64,000 nt of DNA from JAGNKE01 sp964583335 (GCA_964583335.1 CAZOVG010000005.1:157358-221357), one strand, 5' to 3'. Numbered from the stretch's first letter, positions 52,762-61,943 are shown. The notes: generated by a model not told the origin, from the sequence alone. Translations and numbers: made by a program.

Positions 52762-53829
52762 ATGATTATCACGTGTCCTGAGTGCACGGCCTCGTTCAAT
52801 CTGCGCAGCGGTGCCCTCGGTCCCGAGGGGCGGAAGGTTCAATGCTCCAACTGCCGCCATGTTTGGCATGCGCACGAAGACGAACCGGACGATTTCGCCG
52901 ATGACGGCGGCGCGGACGATGTTTTTTCCGGGGAGGCAGACGAAGGGTCCGGCAGCGGCGGCGATGATTTTGCCGCGCTGATGGGGGCGATGGATGAGCG
53001 GGAGTCGGCGCAGGCCGCGCCCGAGCCCGAGCCCGAGCCCGAGGAGGTTCTTAAATCTGTCCTCGACGAGGATTCCAGCCGTTCCAAGATCGTTGCCGAC
53101 GATATTCCCGATGCGGTCAAGCCGGACAAGGCCGAGGCTTCGTTCAAGCCCGCGCAGCCGCCCGGCCCTCCCGTCTCCATGCAGGCCATGCTCGCCGGGT
53201 ACGGCGCGGCGGGGGCGGTTTTTGCCGTGCTGCTGGGTCTGTTCATTCTTTTGCAAGGGCCGATTGTCGGAGCGTGGCCGCCCGCGCAGGCGGCCTATGC
53301 GCTCATCGGGCGGTCGTCCGTGATTGCCGGAGAGGGTTTGATCTTCGACCGGATGGAGGCTTACGAAGATGGAAACAGCCTGATCGTGAGCGGGAACATC
53401 ATCAATATGACTAAGGAGGGGCGCGGGGTGCCGATGCTTGAGGTCACGCTGCGCTCGCAGTACGACGAGGCAATGGGGCGCTGGTATATCGAGCCGCCCA
53501 AACGTTTTATGGATGCCGAGGAGACAATCGCGTTCGAGGGGCGTCTTGAGCGCGGCGCGAACGAGGGTGTACGCGGGCGGTCCGGCGAGGTCAATGTTCG
53601 GTTTGTGCTGAGCGTTAGAACTGACGCAGAAGACGCCGGTAATACTCACGCTCCTGCGGCGGGCGATCCATCTCACCCGAGCGGCGACGAAGCTCTTTCA
53701 GAATCTCCTCAACACGCTTCTTCTCCGCCTCATCCGGGATCTTCACCTGAGAGCCATGATGGGGGCCATTCCCCTCCTGATCCCCACCATACGGGCGGCC
53801 CAGAGGGTCATACTTCTGGCCACGACTGA
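52762..53829 (+). CDS. MJ0042-type zinc-ribbon membrane protein (DUF3426-like)
   Basis: The ATG at 52762 starts the zinc ribbon: Cys5, Cys8, Cys28 and Cys31 in IITCPECTASFNLRSG and QCSNCRHVWH. A long acidic linker includes a PEPEPEP run; one membrane helix follows (residues about 142-163), then a DUF3426-like domain ending near residue 284. The last 70 residues are Pro/Ser/His/Gly-rich and are encoded on the strand opposite the end of the DUF4175 gene (see findings). Members of this family are common in alphaproteobacteria near ftsE; the domain function is unknown. Confidence 0.8.
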   Translation: MIITCPECTASFNLRSGALGPEGRKVQCSNCRHVWHAHEDEPDDFADDGGADDVFSGEADEGSGSGGDDFAALMGAMDERESAQAAPEPEPEPEEVLKSVLDEDSSRSKIVADDIPDAVKPDKAEASFKPAQPPGPPVSMQAMLAGYGAAGAVFAVLLGLFILLQGPIVGAWPPAQAAYALIGRSSVIAGEGLIFDRMEAYEDGNSLIVSGNIINMTKEGRGVPMLEVTLRSQYDEAMGRWYIEPPKRFMDAEETIAFEGRLERGANEGVRGRSGEVNVRFVLSVRTDAEDAGNTHAPAAGDPSHPSGDEALSESPQHASSPPHPGSSPESHDGGHSPPDPHHTGGPEGHTSGHD

Positions 53830-56509
53830 AGCCGAGCCCGGTCATCTGCTGCATCCGCTGGCTCAGGGTTTTCTGGAGCTGTTCCTGAGCCTCCTTGAGG
53901 TATTCGATGGCTTTTTCCTGATGGGGGATGGATTCCAGGGGTTGGTTTAGGCCCAGATTTTCTGATGAATCCCGCATCTCCAGTTCGGCCTTGCCCATGC
54001 CTTCGGGCACTTCGCCAAGCTTTTCTGATGACTCCAGCATCAGGCTGCCGAGGACATAGCGCAGGGCTTCTTGCTCGGCTTTGTTCGGTTGTGTGTCCAG
54101 GCCTAAGCTAGGGTTGCCCGGGTTTCCGGGGGTGCCCGGGCGGGGTTGCGACCCTTGGCCCGGCATGTCCCCGGGCGCTGGGGCCTGCGCCATTTCCCCG
54201 GGTTGGTCCTCTTCGAGAGCCTGGCTAGGTGGCGGCGGCGCGACGGGTTGAGGCGCGGGCGGCATGTCCGAAAGGCCGAGATCTTCCATAGTCGTCATCG
54301 GTTCTGAGGATACCGGCGGCACCAAATCCTCGGCCTGCGGCATCGGCTGCATGTATTGCTGGAATTTGCCTTGCTCCTTCGTCTGGTCGCGCAGCTTTTC
54401 CTGACTTTCGATCAGCTGCTGCAATTCGTTGATGCCCTCCATCGCCATCTGCATGTCTTCGGGCAGGGGCGCTTCCATCGAGGGGTCCATCATGTCGAGC
54501 AGGTTCTGGAGCTGCGAGAGTTTTTCCCGCGCGGAGTCGCGGTCGCCCGATTGTAGGTCGGATTCCATCTGCTCCATCATCTTCGAAAGCGTATCCGGGT
54601 CGATCATTTTGGCAAGATCCTCGGGATTGAAGTCCGGGGTCTCCTCGCCTTCGGCCATGCGCTTTTCCATTTCGCGGGACAGTTCGATGAAATATTCCAT
54701 CATGCTTTCACGCAGATTATCCATCAGGCGGGCGATTTCCTCCGGGCTAGTGTTGGGATCACGCAAGGCATCTTCCAGTTGACGCTGGGCCTGACGCAGG
54801 TTGCGCATCGCCATGGAGAGGTTGCCGTCCTCGATGCTCAGAGCCGTCTCCCAGAGCAGTTCGATCACCGCGTCGGCGGTTTTTTCGACCTCTTCCGGCA
54901 GGTTGCGGTTCGTGTAGGTCAGGCGGGCGCTGGCCGCGCGGATGGACAGAAACGCGACGAGATCGTCGTGGAACAGGTCGGGGGCACTCAGGACGGCTTC
55001 GAGTTCGGCGGCGATCTGCGGGAAGTCGTTGCCTGGCGACCACGCGAGTTTCTTGCGAAGGGCGATCAGCAGCTTGGCGACCGGGTGTTCGAAATTGCGC
55101 TCGGGCAAGTTGAGGCTCACGGTTTCGGATTGGGCTTCCTGACCCTTGTGGTCCTTGACCGTAAACTCGAAGATCACGGGGAGGCCCGCCCATGTGTGGC
55201 CGGTGAGGTCATAGATCGGCTGCACCTTTAACTCTGTTGCGGCGGCGGACATGACCGGGCGGGTCTCCGATGCGTCCTTGCCCCGGGGCTTTTCGGTCAC
55301 GACCGGATCGGTGCGCATCGTCATGGTCAGGTCGGTGACGCCGTAATCGTCCTTGACGATCAGCGGGAACCGGATTTGCCCGTTGGCCAGGATTTCATAA
55401 GGCAGGGCAGGTTCCTTTTTTTCTTCGGCCTGTGCCTGTTTTGAATTGGGTGCATTCGGATCATCCGGGAGGGCCTCCTCGATTTCGGGCGGTGCGGGCG
55501 GCTCGGCCTCGGCCAGATTTTCAGGGGCCTTGCCCTTTTCGGCGGCGGCTTGTTGTTCGGCTTCTTTAGCCTTCTCGACCGTGTCGTCAAGACGCACGGT
55601 CGGCGGGGTGTCGGGTATGAATTCATAATTCCAGCGGGCGCGGGGGAGGAGCATCTGGCGGAGGACGATCGCGTCCGCCGGGGCGGGTTCGATCACGGTT
55701 TCCAGCCCGTAGAGGCCGTCGCCCAGCGCCGGAACGGGGATGTTCTTTTCCCCCATCGAGAGGCCGGGGGCGAAGATCCCGCCCAGTATGCTGTATGAGC
55801 GGAGCTTGATCTGGCTGTCCTGCGGGATTTTCAGGGGTTCGGCGACCGCGCTTCCGGTAATATGGAGGGAGGCCATACCGGTGTATTCGGGCGGGGTGAT
55901 CCAGAGTTCGTCGGCGCGGCCCTGCGAGAGAATGAAGCCGGGGGTTACGGGCAGAAGCCCCATCCAGAGGCGGCGCTGCCAGTCCGAGCCTGCGACCAGA
56001 ACGGCGGAGATGAAAAGCAGCACGACCGCGAAGCGGAGCCCGCGCGGGTCGAGGCGGATCATCAGCGGGCGCAGCTTCGGTTTATTGAGGCCGGGCAGGG
56101 TTTCCAGCATCTGCTTTTGGCCCTTGTCCCACAGTTCGCGGGTCGCGCGTTTGTGGGGGTTGGCCAAGCGATCCTCCAGCGCGCGGATCTGGCCCCGGCG
56201 GAAGCGGCTCGTGTTTTCCAGCCTGCGGTCGATATCATCCCGGTTCGGGACATGAAAACGATAGGCGTCGCGGCGGATCAGCAGGAACAATCCGGCCACG
56301 AAGACTATAAGACCGGCGATCTGGCCACCCAGACCAAGGAATTGGGGCGCTTCGAGAATCCAGAGCGCGGCGAACAGCATCACCCACAAAGCGGGCCGCC
56401 AGAAGTGCTGGCTTATGCGTTCAAGAAGGAGCACGAAATACGTCGTGCGCCGACCGCGCCGCAGGGCGTCGAGCAGAGGCCGGTTTTCGCTGTCCAGTGG
56501 GTCGAGCAT
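53615..56509 (-). CDS. DUF4175 family membrane protein (TIGR02302-like)
   Basis: A large 964-residue protein with three hydrophobic segments near the N-terminus (residues 30-80 and 150-175), a big extracytoplasmic region with repeated Gly/Pro/Gln-rich low-complexity stretches, and a conserved C-terminal helical region (LGFSRGQKYDPLGRPYGG, then EKKRVEEILKELRRRSGEMDRPPQEREYYRRLL). The length, position next to lysA and C-terminal signature match alphaproteobacterial DUF4175 proteins of unknown role. Its last 215 bases overlap the 3' end of the zinc-ribbon gene on the opposite strand. Confidence 0.85.
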   Translation of the reverse strand: MLDPLDSENRPLLDALRRGRRTTYFVLLLERISQHFWRPALWVMLFAALWILEAPQFLGLGGQIAGLIVFVAGLFLLIRRDAYRFHVPNRDDIDRRLENTSRFRRGQIRALEDRLANPHKRATRELWDKGQKQMLETLPGLNKPKLRPLMIRLDPRGLRFAVVLLFISAVLVAGSDWQRRLWMGLLPVTPGFILSQGRADELWITPPEYTGMASLHITGSAVAEPLKIPQDSQIKLRSYSILGGIFAPGLSMGEKNIPVPALGDGLYGLETVIEPAPADAIVLRQMLLPRARWNYEFIPDTPPTVRLDDTVEKAKEAEQQAAAEKGKAPENLAEAEPPAPPEIEEALPDDPNAPNSKQAQAEEKKEPALPYEILANGQIRFPLIVKDDYGVTDLTMTMRTDPVVTEKPRGKDASETRPVMSAAATELKVQPIYDLTGHTWAGLPVIFEFTVKDHKGQEAQSETVSLNLPERNFEHPVAKLLIALRKKLAWSPGNDFPQIAAELEAVLSAPDLFHDDLVAFLSIRAASARLTYTNRNLPEEVEKTADAVIELLWETALSIEDGNLSMAMRNLRQAQRQLEDALRDPNTSPEEIARLMDNLRESMMEYFIELSREMEKRMAEGEETPDFNPEDLAKMIDPDTLSKMMEQMESDLQSGDRDSAREKLSQLQNLLDMMDPSMEAPLPEDMQMAMEGINELQQLIESQEKLRDQTKEQGKFQQYMQPMPQAEDLVPPVSSEPMTTMEDLGLSDMPPAPQPVAPPPPSQALEEDQPGEMAQAPAPGDMPGQGSQPRPGTPGNPGNPSLGLDTQPNKAEQEALRYVLGSLMLESSEKLGEVPEGMGKAELEMRDSSENLGLNQPLESIPHQEKAIEYLKEAQEQLQKTLSQRMQQMTGLGFSRGQKYDPLGRPYGGDQEGNGPHHGSQVKIPDEAEKKRVEEILKELRRRSGEMDRPPQEREYYRRLLRQF

Positions 56510-56540
56510 CTCTTCAGGATATCGGTTTTTTCAGGCTCAA

Positions 56541-56563
56541 CCTACCCTTATTTTCAGGGTAGG
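56541..56563. repeat. Eight-base inverted repeat between lysA and the DUF4175 gene
   Basis: CCTACCCT (56541-56548) and AGGGTAGG (56556-56563) with a seven-base centre. Located in the 98-base gap between two minus-strand genes; no T-run follows on either strand, so it is more likely a processing or pause hairpin than a terminator. Confidence 0.4.
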
Positions 56564-56607
56564 GCTTTAGCCCGTGCGCGGCTTGGGCCGCCCTGTGCAC
56601 AGGTTTT

Positions 56608-57885
56608 TCAATCCAGCCAGTCGGGTAGGGATTCCCCCCGGATCAGATCGGAGAGCGTCTGGCGCTTGCGGATCACGGCGATCCTGTCGCCATCGACCAG
56701 AATTTCGGCGGGCAGGGGGCGGCTATTGTAGTTGGAAGCCATTGAAAAACCATAGGCTCCGGCGGATTCGATCACGACCAACTCGCCCTTGCGGATTTCG
56801 GTCAGCGGGCGCTCCTTTGCGAAGGTGTCGCCGCTTTCGCAGATCGGGCCGACCACGTCGTAGGAGACCGGATTCCTACCCTTGTTTGCCGCGACCGGGC
56901 GGATGCCGTGATAGGCTTCGTAAAGGGTCGGGCGGATCAGGTCGTTCATCGCCGCGTCGAGGACGAGGAATTTCCGCGCGTCGGTTTCCTTGATGTAGAG
57001 GGTCTCGGTCAGTAGGACGCCCGCGTTGCCGACCATGTAGCGTCCCGGTTCGAGCTGGATTTCCGTATCGAGGGGGAGGATGATCTCCGCCACCCATTGA
57101 GCGAAGGCGTCGAGATCGAGCAGGGTGCTGCTGCTGTCATAGGCGATCGGGAAGCCGCCGCCGATATCAAGGCGCTCGACGGTGAGTTTTTCGGCGCGCA
57201 GGCGTTTGACGAGCGCAGCCACGTTTTCGTAGGCGGGGCGGAAGGATTCGACGGTCGTGACCTGCGATCCGATATGCACGGAGATGCCTACGGGGCGGAC
57301 GTGCTTCATTCCGGCGGCGCGGCGGTACATTTCGACGATTTTATCTTCGGTGTTGCCGAATTTGTGATCTTTGCGCCCCGTCGATATCTTGGCATGGCCG
57401 CCGCCGGAGACGTTGGGGTTCAGGCGGAAGAGGACGCTGGCGGTCTTGCCCTTTTCGGCGGCGATCTTGTTGATCTGCTCCAGCTCCTCCCATGCCTCGA
57501 TGTTGAACTGGCGGATGTCGGCGTCCATGCAGGCGCGGACTTCGGCTTCGTTCTTGCCGAAGCTGGTGGAGATGATCTTTTCGCCTTTGAATCCCGCTTC
57601 GAGGCCCCGGTACAGTTCCCCTTCGGAGACGATTTCGAGGCCGCTGCCGAGGGTTTTGAGCAGCTTGAGGATGCCGATATTCGAGTTGGCTTTGCAGGCA
57701 TAGCAGAGCAGGGGCTGCCTGTCCGCCGGGAGGGCCTTTTCAAAGGCGGATTTGAGGGCGTCGTATTGAGCGCGAATCGCCGAGGCGCTGTAAACATAAG
57801 ATGGCGTTCCGGCCAACCGCGCGATTTCGGGCAGCGGCACGTTATCGACATGCAAAATTCCGTTTTTTTCGGTAAAGCCGCTCAT
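56608..57885 (-). CDS. lysA: Diaminopimelate decarboxylase
   Basis: Last step of lysine synthesis, PLP-dependent. The ATG at 57885 gives about 425 residues. The PLP lysine lies in YACKANSNIGILKLL near residue 62, followed by GLEIVSEGEL, the HIGSQVTTVESF segment near residue 205, the glycine-rich GGGFPIAYDSS near residue 240, EPGRYMVGNAG near residue 285, and the substrate-binding GPICESGDTFAKERPLTEI near residue 343. The frame is open a further ten codons with a TTG, but AGAG spacing favours the ATG. It follows a small lipoprotein gene on the same strand. Confidence 0.96.
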   Translation of the reverse strand: MSGFTEKNGILHVDNVPLPEIARLAGTPSYVYSASAIRAQYDALKSAFEKALPADRQPLLCYACKANSNIGILKLLKTLGSGLEIVSEGELYRGLEAGFKGEKIISTSFGKNEAEVRACMDADIRQFNIEAWEELEQINKIAAEKGKTASVLFRLNPNVSGGGHAKISTGRKDHKFGNTEDKIVEMYRRAAGMKHVRPVGISVHIGSQVTTVESFRPAYENVAALVKRLRAEKLTVERLDIGGGFPIAYDSSSTLLDLDAFAQWVAEIILPLDTEIQLEPGRYMVGNAGVLLTETLYIKETDARKFLVLDAAMNDLIRPTLYEAYHGIRPVAANKGRNPVSYDVVGPICESGDTFAKERPLTEIRKGELVVIESAGAYGFSMASNYNSRPLPAEILVDGDRIAVIRKRQTLSDLIRGESLPDWLD

Positions 57886-57915
57886 TTTTCGCTCTCTATT
57901 AGGAGTCAGGGCCAA

Positions 57916-58113
57916 TCAACCGCCCAGACGGTCCTTTTGTTCCATGCCCGGCTGCGGGTCGGTCTGCGGGTTCGGGTATTCCGCCGGAAAGGTGCTGTTT
58001 TCAGCGCCCTTTGGCGGATCCACTTGGTTGGGCTTAATGCCGCATGCGGTCAGCGTAAGCAACGTGGCGGCCATCAAAAACATGCGGGATCGCGGCAGGG
58101 ATTGTTTTTTCAT
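57916..58113 (-). CDS. Small lipoprotein upstream of lysA (LptM-like)
   Basis: A 65-residue lipoprotein: hydrophobic core MFLMAATLLTLTACG with lipobox LTAC (cysteine near residue 24), followed by the polar, proline-rich GIKPNQVDPPKG. The order small lipoprotein then lysA is conserved in proteobacteria, where the E. coli counterpart LptM (YifL) helps assemble the LptD outer-membrane protein. The motif CG-K-P-P fits, so LptM-like is a reasonable guess from position and pattern, not from sequence search. Confidence 0.75.
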   Translation of the reverse strand: MKKQSLPRSRMFLMAATLLTLTACGIKPNQVDPPKGAENSTFPAEYPNPQTDPQPGMEQKDRLGG

Positions 58114-58210
58114 CGGTCTACATGCTCGGTTGTTTCAATATTTTCTAGCGTGGTTTATAACAAAAGGGAACCCTCTTAGCGTGCTTTGACACTCAAATGA
58201 GCGAAGATTC

Positions 58211-58813
58211 ATGAGCTTCCGTCCCGACCTTTTCTCCAGCCGCATCATCATCCCCATCGGGGTGGTTGTCGTGCTGCTTGTTGCGGGGGTTGCGATGATG
58301 ATTAACAATGAGGCGCGATTGAAGAAGGCTGAGGCTCAGGTTTATCCGCATTTCCGGTCGCTCAAGAAGTACCCTGATGCGCTTTATTTGCCTAAGGTCG
58401 AAGTGTTAGGCCCCAGAGGCGGTCCCGTCAATCTCCGCAAGGATTTCAAAGGCCGGCTTATGGTGCTTAACGTATGGGCAACATGGTGCGCCCCTTGTGT
58501 TAGGGAGTTGCCTGAACTTAAGCTGATGAGCACGGCGCGGCAGCTTCCCGGGGTTGTCGTTGTGGCCGTGTCAATCGATCTACCCAAGAACGTTGATAAA
58601 GTTCTTGGTTTTATACAAAAGTTCAAAGTGGAGGATGTGGCCGGGTATCACGATTATAATGGCCGCTTGCAGGCGTCCCTACCGATCCGGGACCTTCCCG
58701 TAACCTTTATTATCAGCCCGAGCGGGCAGGTCTTGTATGAAATTACCGGGGAGGTTCGCTGGGCTAACCCGGATGTTGTAAATTTTCTTGCCTTTCTCGA
58801 CAGTATTTACTGA
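58211..58813 (+). CDS. Thioredoxin-like protein (TlpA family), membrane-anchored
   Basis: A 200-residue protein with an N-terminal membrane helix (residues 11-31) and a periplasmic TlpA/ResA-type thioredoxin fold: LNVWATWCAPCVRELPELK puts the redox cysteines at residues 93 and 96; the cis-proline segment is DLPVTFIISPSG near residue 160. Members of the family reduce periplasmic disulphides for cytochrome c assembly or other uses. Divergent from the small lipoprotein gene. The flanking region does not show which partner it serves. Confidence 0.9.
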   Translation: MSFRPDLFSSRIIIPIGVVVVLLVAGVAMMINNEARLKKAEAQVYPHFRSLKKYPDALYLPKVEVLGPRGGPVNLRKDFKGRLMVLNVWATWCAPCVRELPELKLMSTARQLPGVVVVAVSIDLPKNVDKVLGFIQKFKVEDVAGYHDYNGRLQASLPIRDLPVTFIISPSGQVLYEITGEVRWANPDVVNFLAFLDSIY

Positions 58814-58938
58814 CGTATTTCCAGAATATTTCCACTTTTTTCCCCGTGTTTTGCCATCATAAGGCGTAGGGGTTTCTTAAGAACTCCCGTGGTATGATTT
58901 TTTGGCATTTTCGAAATTCATACAGGTTTTCTTAATTC

Positions 58939-60240
58939 ATGAATCAGCAGGAAGAAGCGAGGCTGGAAGCCATTTCCCAGGACCAACTCGACGCCATGGT
59001 CGAGTTGCATAACCGCTTTCTTGAGGGGCGGCTGGGCGGACGACGGGCGCATCTGACGAATACCGATCTCACCGGATTATCGCTGCGGGGGAAAAACCTG
59101 CGGCAGGGGAATTTCATGGGCTGCGTCATGGAACGCATGGATCTCTCTGAAACGAATTTTCAGGAGGCCAGTCTTTACGCTTGCGATCTCAGCAACTCCA
59201 ATCTGTTCAAGACGATCTTTACCCGGGCCGATCTGCGCGGGGCGCGGATCGAGAACGCCAACCTCGAAGGCGCCGATCTTGAATCGGCCGATTTGCGGGT
59301 CGGCGGCGTGGCGCGTGGTGGAAATTTTGATACCGGGCGCGCGGTGAATTTCCGGGGCGCGAATTTGAGCGGCGCTAAACTGTCCGGCTCGATGGCTTCC
59401 AAGGCTGATTTTTCGGATGCGATGATGGCGGGTGCCAATATCTCGCGGGCGGATTTCAGGGGCGCGAAGCTGGAGGGGGCGAACCTCTCGAACGCCAAAA
59501 TTTCGGGTACGCAGCTTGCGGGCGCCAGCATGAAGTCCGCGATCCTGATCGGCGTCGAGCTTGCGGCGCTCAAGGGTAACGGGGTGGATTTTTCAGACGC
59601 GATCACCGACGACAATATCGGCACCTCGGTGGCGGCGCTGGGCGAGCCTCTGCCCAAGCTGATCGAAAATCACAGGCTCTGGCTGCGCACGGTCGGGCAG
59701 GCGGGCAAGCAGCTTGATCTCAGCGCCGTGGATATGCGCATGATCGGTTCGCTCAAGCTAGAGAAGATGACGGCGATCCGGGCCGTGGCGACCAAGTTTT
59801 TCGGGATGAATCTTTACAAGGTCGAATTGCAGAGCGCGGTTCTGGACGAATCCGATTTCCGCAACTGCGATATGGAGTTTGCGGATCTGCGGGGTTCCTC
59901 GTTTAAGGAGGCCAATCTTTCGCATGCCAATCTCAGTGGTGCGAACTGCTCATCGCTGTTGATCGGGACGGGCGGGCCAACAAACCGTTTTCAACCCTCT
60001 GTGTTCGAGAAGGCGCGTCTGCGTTATACCGTTTTGCGCGGGGCGCTGCTCAAGAACGCCGTGTTTCGCGGGGCGGACTTATCGTATGCCGACCTGCGCG
60101 ACGCGGATCTGCGCGACGCGGATTTCAGCGGGGCGATCATGGAAGGGATCCTTCTGGACGGGGCCAATACCGAGGGCGCGGTGATGGAACGCGACCGCAG
60201 CCGCCCGGTTTTCCGTCTGCCCGCCGAGGGCAAGAGCTAA
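58939..60240 (+). CDS. Pentapeptide-repeat protein
   Basis: A 433-residue cytoplasmic protein made largely of A(D/N)LxG-type pentapeptides: two blocks, about residues 38-205 and 280-420, form right-handed quadrilateral beta helices. Between them lies a non-repeat segment (residues 206-280; LPKLIENHRLWLRTVGQAGKQLDLSAVDMRMI) of helical character. The N-terminal 35 residues are helical (EEARLEAISQDQLDAMVELHNRFL). No signal peptide. The family includes DNA-mimic gyrase inhibitors, but this one lacks a clear QnrLike size. Alone on its strand and convergent with etfA. Function unknown. Confidence 0.87.
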   Translation: MNQQEEARLEAISQDQLDAMVELHNRFLEGRLGGRRAHLTNTDLTGLSLRGKNLRQGNFMGCVMERMDLSETNFQEASLYACDLSNSNLFKTIFTRADLRGARIENANLEGADLESADLRVGGVARGGNFDTGRAVNFRGANLSGAKLSGSMASKADFSDAMMAGANISRADFRGAKLEGANLSNAKISGTQLAGASMKSAILIGVELAALKGNGVDFSDAITDDNIGTSVAALGEPLPKLIENHRLWLRTVGQAGKQLDLSAVDMRMIGSLKLEKMTAIRAVATKFFGMNLYKVELQSAVLDESDFRNCDMEFADLRGSSFKEANLSHANLSGANCSSLLIGTGGPTNRFQPSVFEKARLRYTVLRGALLKNAVFRGADLSYADLRDADLRDADFSGAIMEGILLDGANTEGAVMERDRSRPVFRLPAEGKS

Positions 60241-60249
60241 GCCTTTTCC

Positions 60250-61179
60250 TTACAGCTTCGATTCCAGCTCGGGGACGATCTGAAACAGGTCGCCCACGAG
60301 GCCGTAATCCGCGACCGTGAAGATGGGCGCGTCGGGGTCCTTGTTGATGGCCACGATGATCTTGGAATCCTTCATGCCCGCCAGATGCTGGATCGCGCCG
60401 GAGATGCCGACGGCGATGTAGAGATCGGGCGCGACGACCTTTCCGGTCTGGCCGACCTGCCGGTCGTTCGAGACGTAACCCGCGTCCACGGCGGCGCGTG
60501 AGGCGCCTACGGCGGCGCCGATCTTGTCCGCCAGCTTTTCGATCAGCGCGAAATTTTCCGCCGAGCCGAGGCCGCGTCCGCCCGAAACCACAATCTTCGC
60601 GGCGGCGAGTTCGGGCCGTTCGGATTTCACCAGTTCCTCGCCGACAAAGGAGGACAGGCCGGAGGATGCGGGTGCGCCTGCGTTTTCGATTGCCGCGCTT
60701 CCGCCCTCGGCCGGGGCGGGGTCAAAGCCCGTGGTGCGGATGGTGAGCAGCTTGATCGCGTCAGAGGATTTCACCGTGGCGATGGCGTTGCCCGCATAGA
60801 CGGGGCGTTGGAACGTATCGGGCGATTCAATCGCGGTGACTTCGGAAATCTGCTGCGTATCCAGCAGCGCGGCGGCACGGGGCAGGACGTTCTTTCCGAA
60901 GGTCGTCGCGGGGGCCAGTATGTGCGTGTAGTTTTTGGCCAATCCGACAATCACGGGGGCGACGTCCTCGGCCAGAAGATGCGCCAGAGCGGGGGAGTCC
61001 GCCGAGATGACTTTGGTTGTGCCCGCGATCTTTGCGGCTTGCTGCGCGACTGAGGCGCAACCGCTTCCGGCGACGAGGATGTGGATCTCTCCGCCCAATT
61101 TTGCGGCCGCACCGACGGTGTTGAGTGTGGCGGGGTTGAGGGCGGCGTTGTTATGTTCGGCGATGACGAGAATAGTCAT
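60250..61179 (-). CDS. etfA: Electron transfer flavoprotein alpha subunit
   Basis: The FAD-carrying subunit that passes electrons from acyl-CoA dehydrogenases to the ETF-quinone oxidoreductase. The start TILVIAEHNNAALNPATLN is typical; the FAD-binding C-terminal domain has VVSGGRGLGSAENFALIEKLAD near residue 197, GASRAAVDAGYVSNDRQVGQTGKVVAPDLYIAVGISGAIQHLAGMKDSK split over residues 228-275, and ADYGLVGDLFQIVPEL at the end. Length 309 residues. Its ATG overlaps the etfB stop by one base (TAATG). Confidence 0.96.
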   Translation of the reverse strand: MTILVIAEHNNAALNPATLNTVGAAAKLGGEIHILVAGSGCASVAQQAAKIAGTTKVISADSPALAHLLAEDVAPVIVGLAKNYTHILAPATTFGKNVLPRAAALLDTQQISEVTAIESPDTFQRPVYAGNAIATVKSSDAIKLLTIRTTGFDPAPAEGGSAAIENAGAPASSGLSSFVGEELVKSERPELAAAKIVVSGGRGLGSAENFALIEKLADKIGAAVGASRAAVDAGYVSNDRQVGQTGKVVAPDLYIAVGISGAIQHLAGMKDSKIIVAINKDPDAPIFTVADYGLVGDLFQIVPELESKL

Positions 61180-61943
61180 TACAGTACCTTCGCTTCGTTT
61201 TTCAGTTTATCCACCAATTCATCCACGGAAGAAACCTTCACGCCGCCCTTGCGGACGGGCGGTTCGGAGACTTTGACCACCGTGAGGCGCGGGGCGATAT
61301 CCACACCCAGCGCGGCGGGTTCGAGAATGTCGAGCGGCTTTTTCTTCGCCTTCATGATTTCGGGCAGCTTGGCGTAGCGCGGCTCGTTCAGGCGCAGATC
61401 GGTTGTGACCACGGCGGGGCTTTTGAGTTGGAGCGTTTGCAGGCCGCCGTCGATCTCCCGCGTGACCTTGATGGCGTCGCCCGCGATCTCCAGTTTAGAG
61501 GCGAAGGTGCCCTGCGGCCAGCCAAGGAGGGCGGCGAGCATTTGCCCGGTCTGGTTGGAGTCGTCATCGATGGATTGCTTGCCGAGGATGATCAGGCCGG
61601 GTTGTTCGCGCTCTGCGATGGCCTTGAGGATTTTGGCGACCGCCAACGGTTCTACGCCCCCCAGATCAATCGGCGCATCGGTCTTGACCAATATGCCCCG
61701 GTCGGCGCCGATGGCCATGGCCGTTCTGATTTGTTCCTGCGCCTTATCCGGGCCGATGGAGACGACGACGACTTCGCTGGCCTTTCCGGCCTCCTTGAGG
61801 CGGACGGCTTCCTCCACCGCGATTTCGTCGAACGGGTTGACCGACATCTTGACGTTGGCGAGATCGACGCCGGACTGGTCCGTCTTCACGCGGATTTTGA
61901 CGTTGTAGTCCACGACGCGTTTTACGGGGACGAGGATTTTCAT
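61179..61943 (-). CDS. etfB: Electron transfer flavoprotein beta subunit
   Basis: AMP-binding partner of EtfA. The ATG at 61943 gives about 254 residues; the frame is open upstream but without homology. Signature MKILVPVKRVVDYNVKIRV opens the protein, followed by MSVNPFDEIAVEEAVRLKE near residue 38, the AMP-binding LGKQSIDDDSNQTGQMLAALLGWPQ near residue 125, and the C-terminal LRLNEPRYAKLPEIMKAKKKPL near residue 195. Its stop overlaps the etfA start. The 249 bases upstream hold no gene; they contain the promoter of the small lipoprotein gene and a short inverted repeat (TGTAAC at 62086, GTTACA at 62100). Confidence 0.96.
   Translation of the reverse strand: MKILVPVKRVVDYNVKIRVKTDQSGVDLANVKMSVNPFDEIAVEEAVRLKEAGKASEVVVVSIGPDKAQEQIRTAMAIGADRGILVKTDAPIDLGGVEPLAVAKILKAIAEREQPGLIILGKQSIDDDSNQTGQMLAALLGWPQGTFASKLEIAGDAIKVTREIDGGLQTLQLKSPAVVTTDLRLNEPRYAKLPEIMKAKKKPLDILEPAALGVDIAPRLTVVKVSEPPVRKGGVKVSSVDELVDKLKNEAKVL

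Noticed and set aside
53031..53047. PEPEPEPE run in the zinc-ribbon gene as a microsatellite of interest
   Set aside because: A short GCCCGA repeat in an acidic linker is common in such proteins; phase variation would need a repeat unit not divisible by three.
57097..58179. Plus-strand ORF of 360 codons antisense to lysA
   Set aside because: Shadow of lysA and the small lipoprotein gene; product has no coherent domain.
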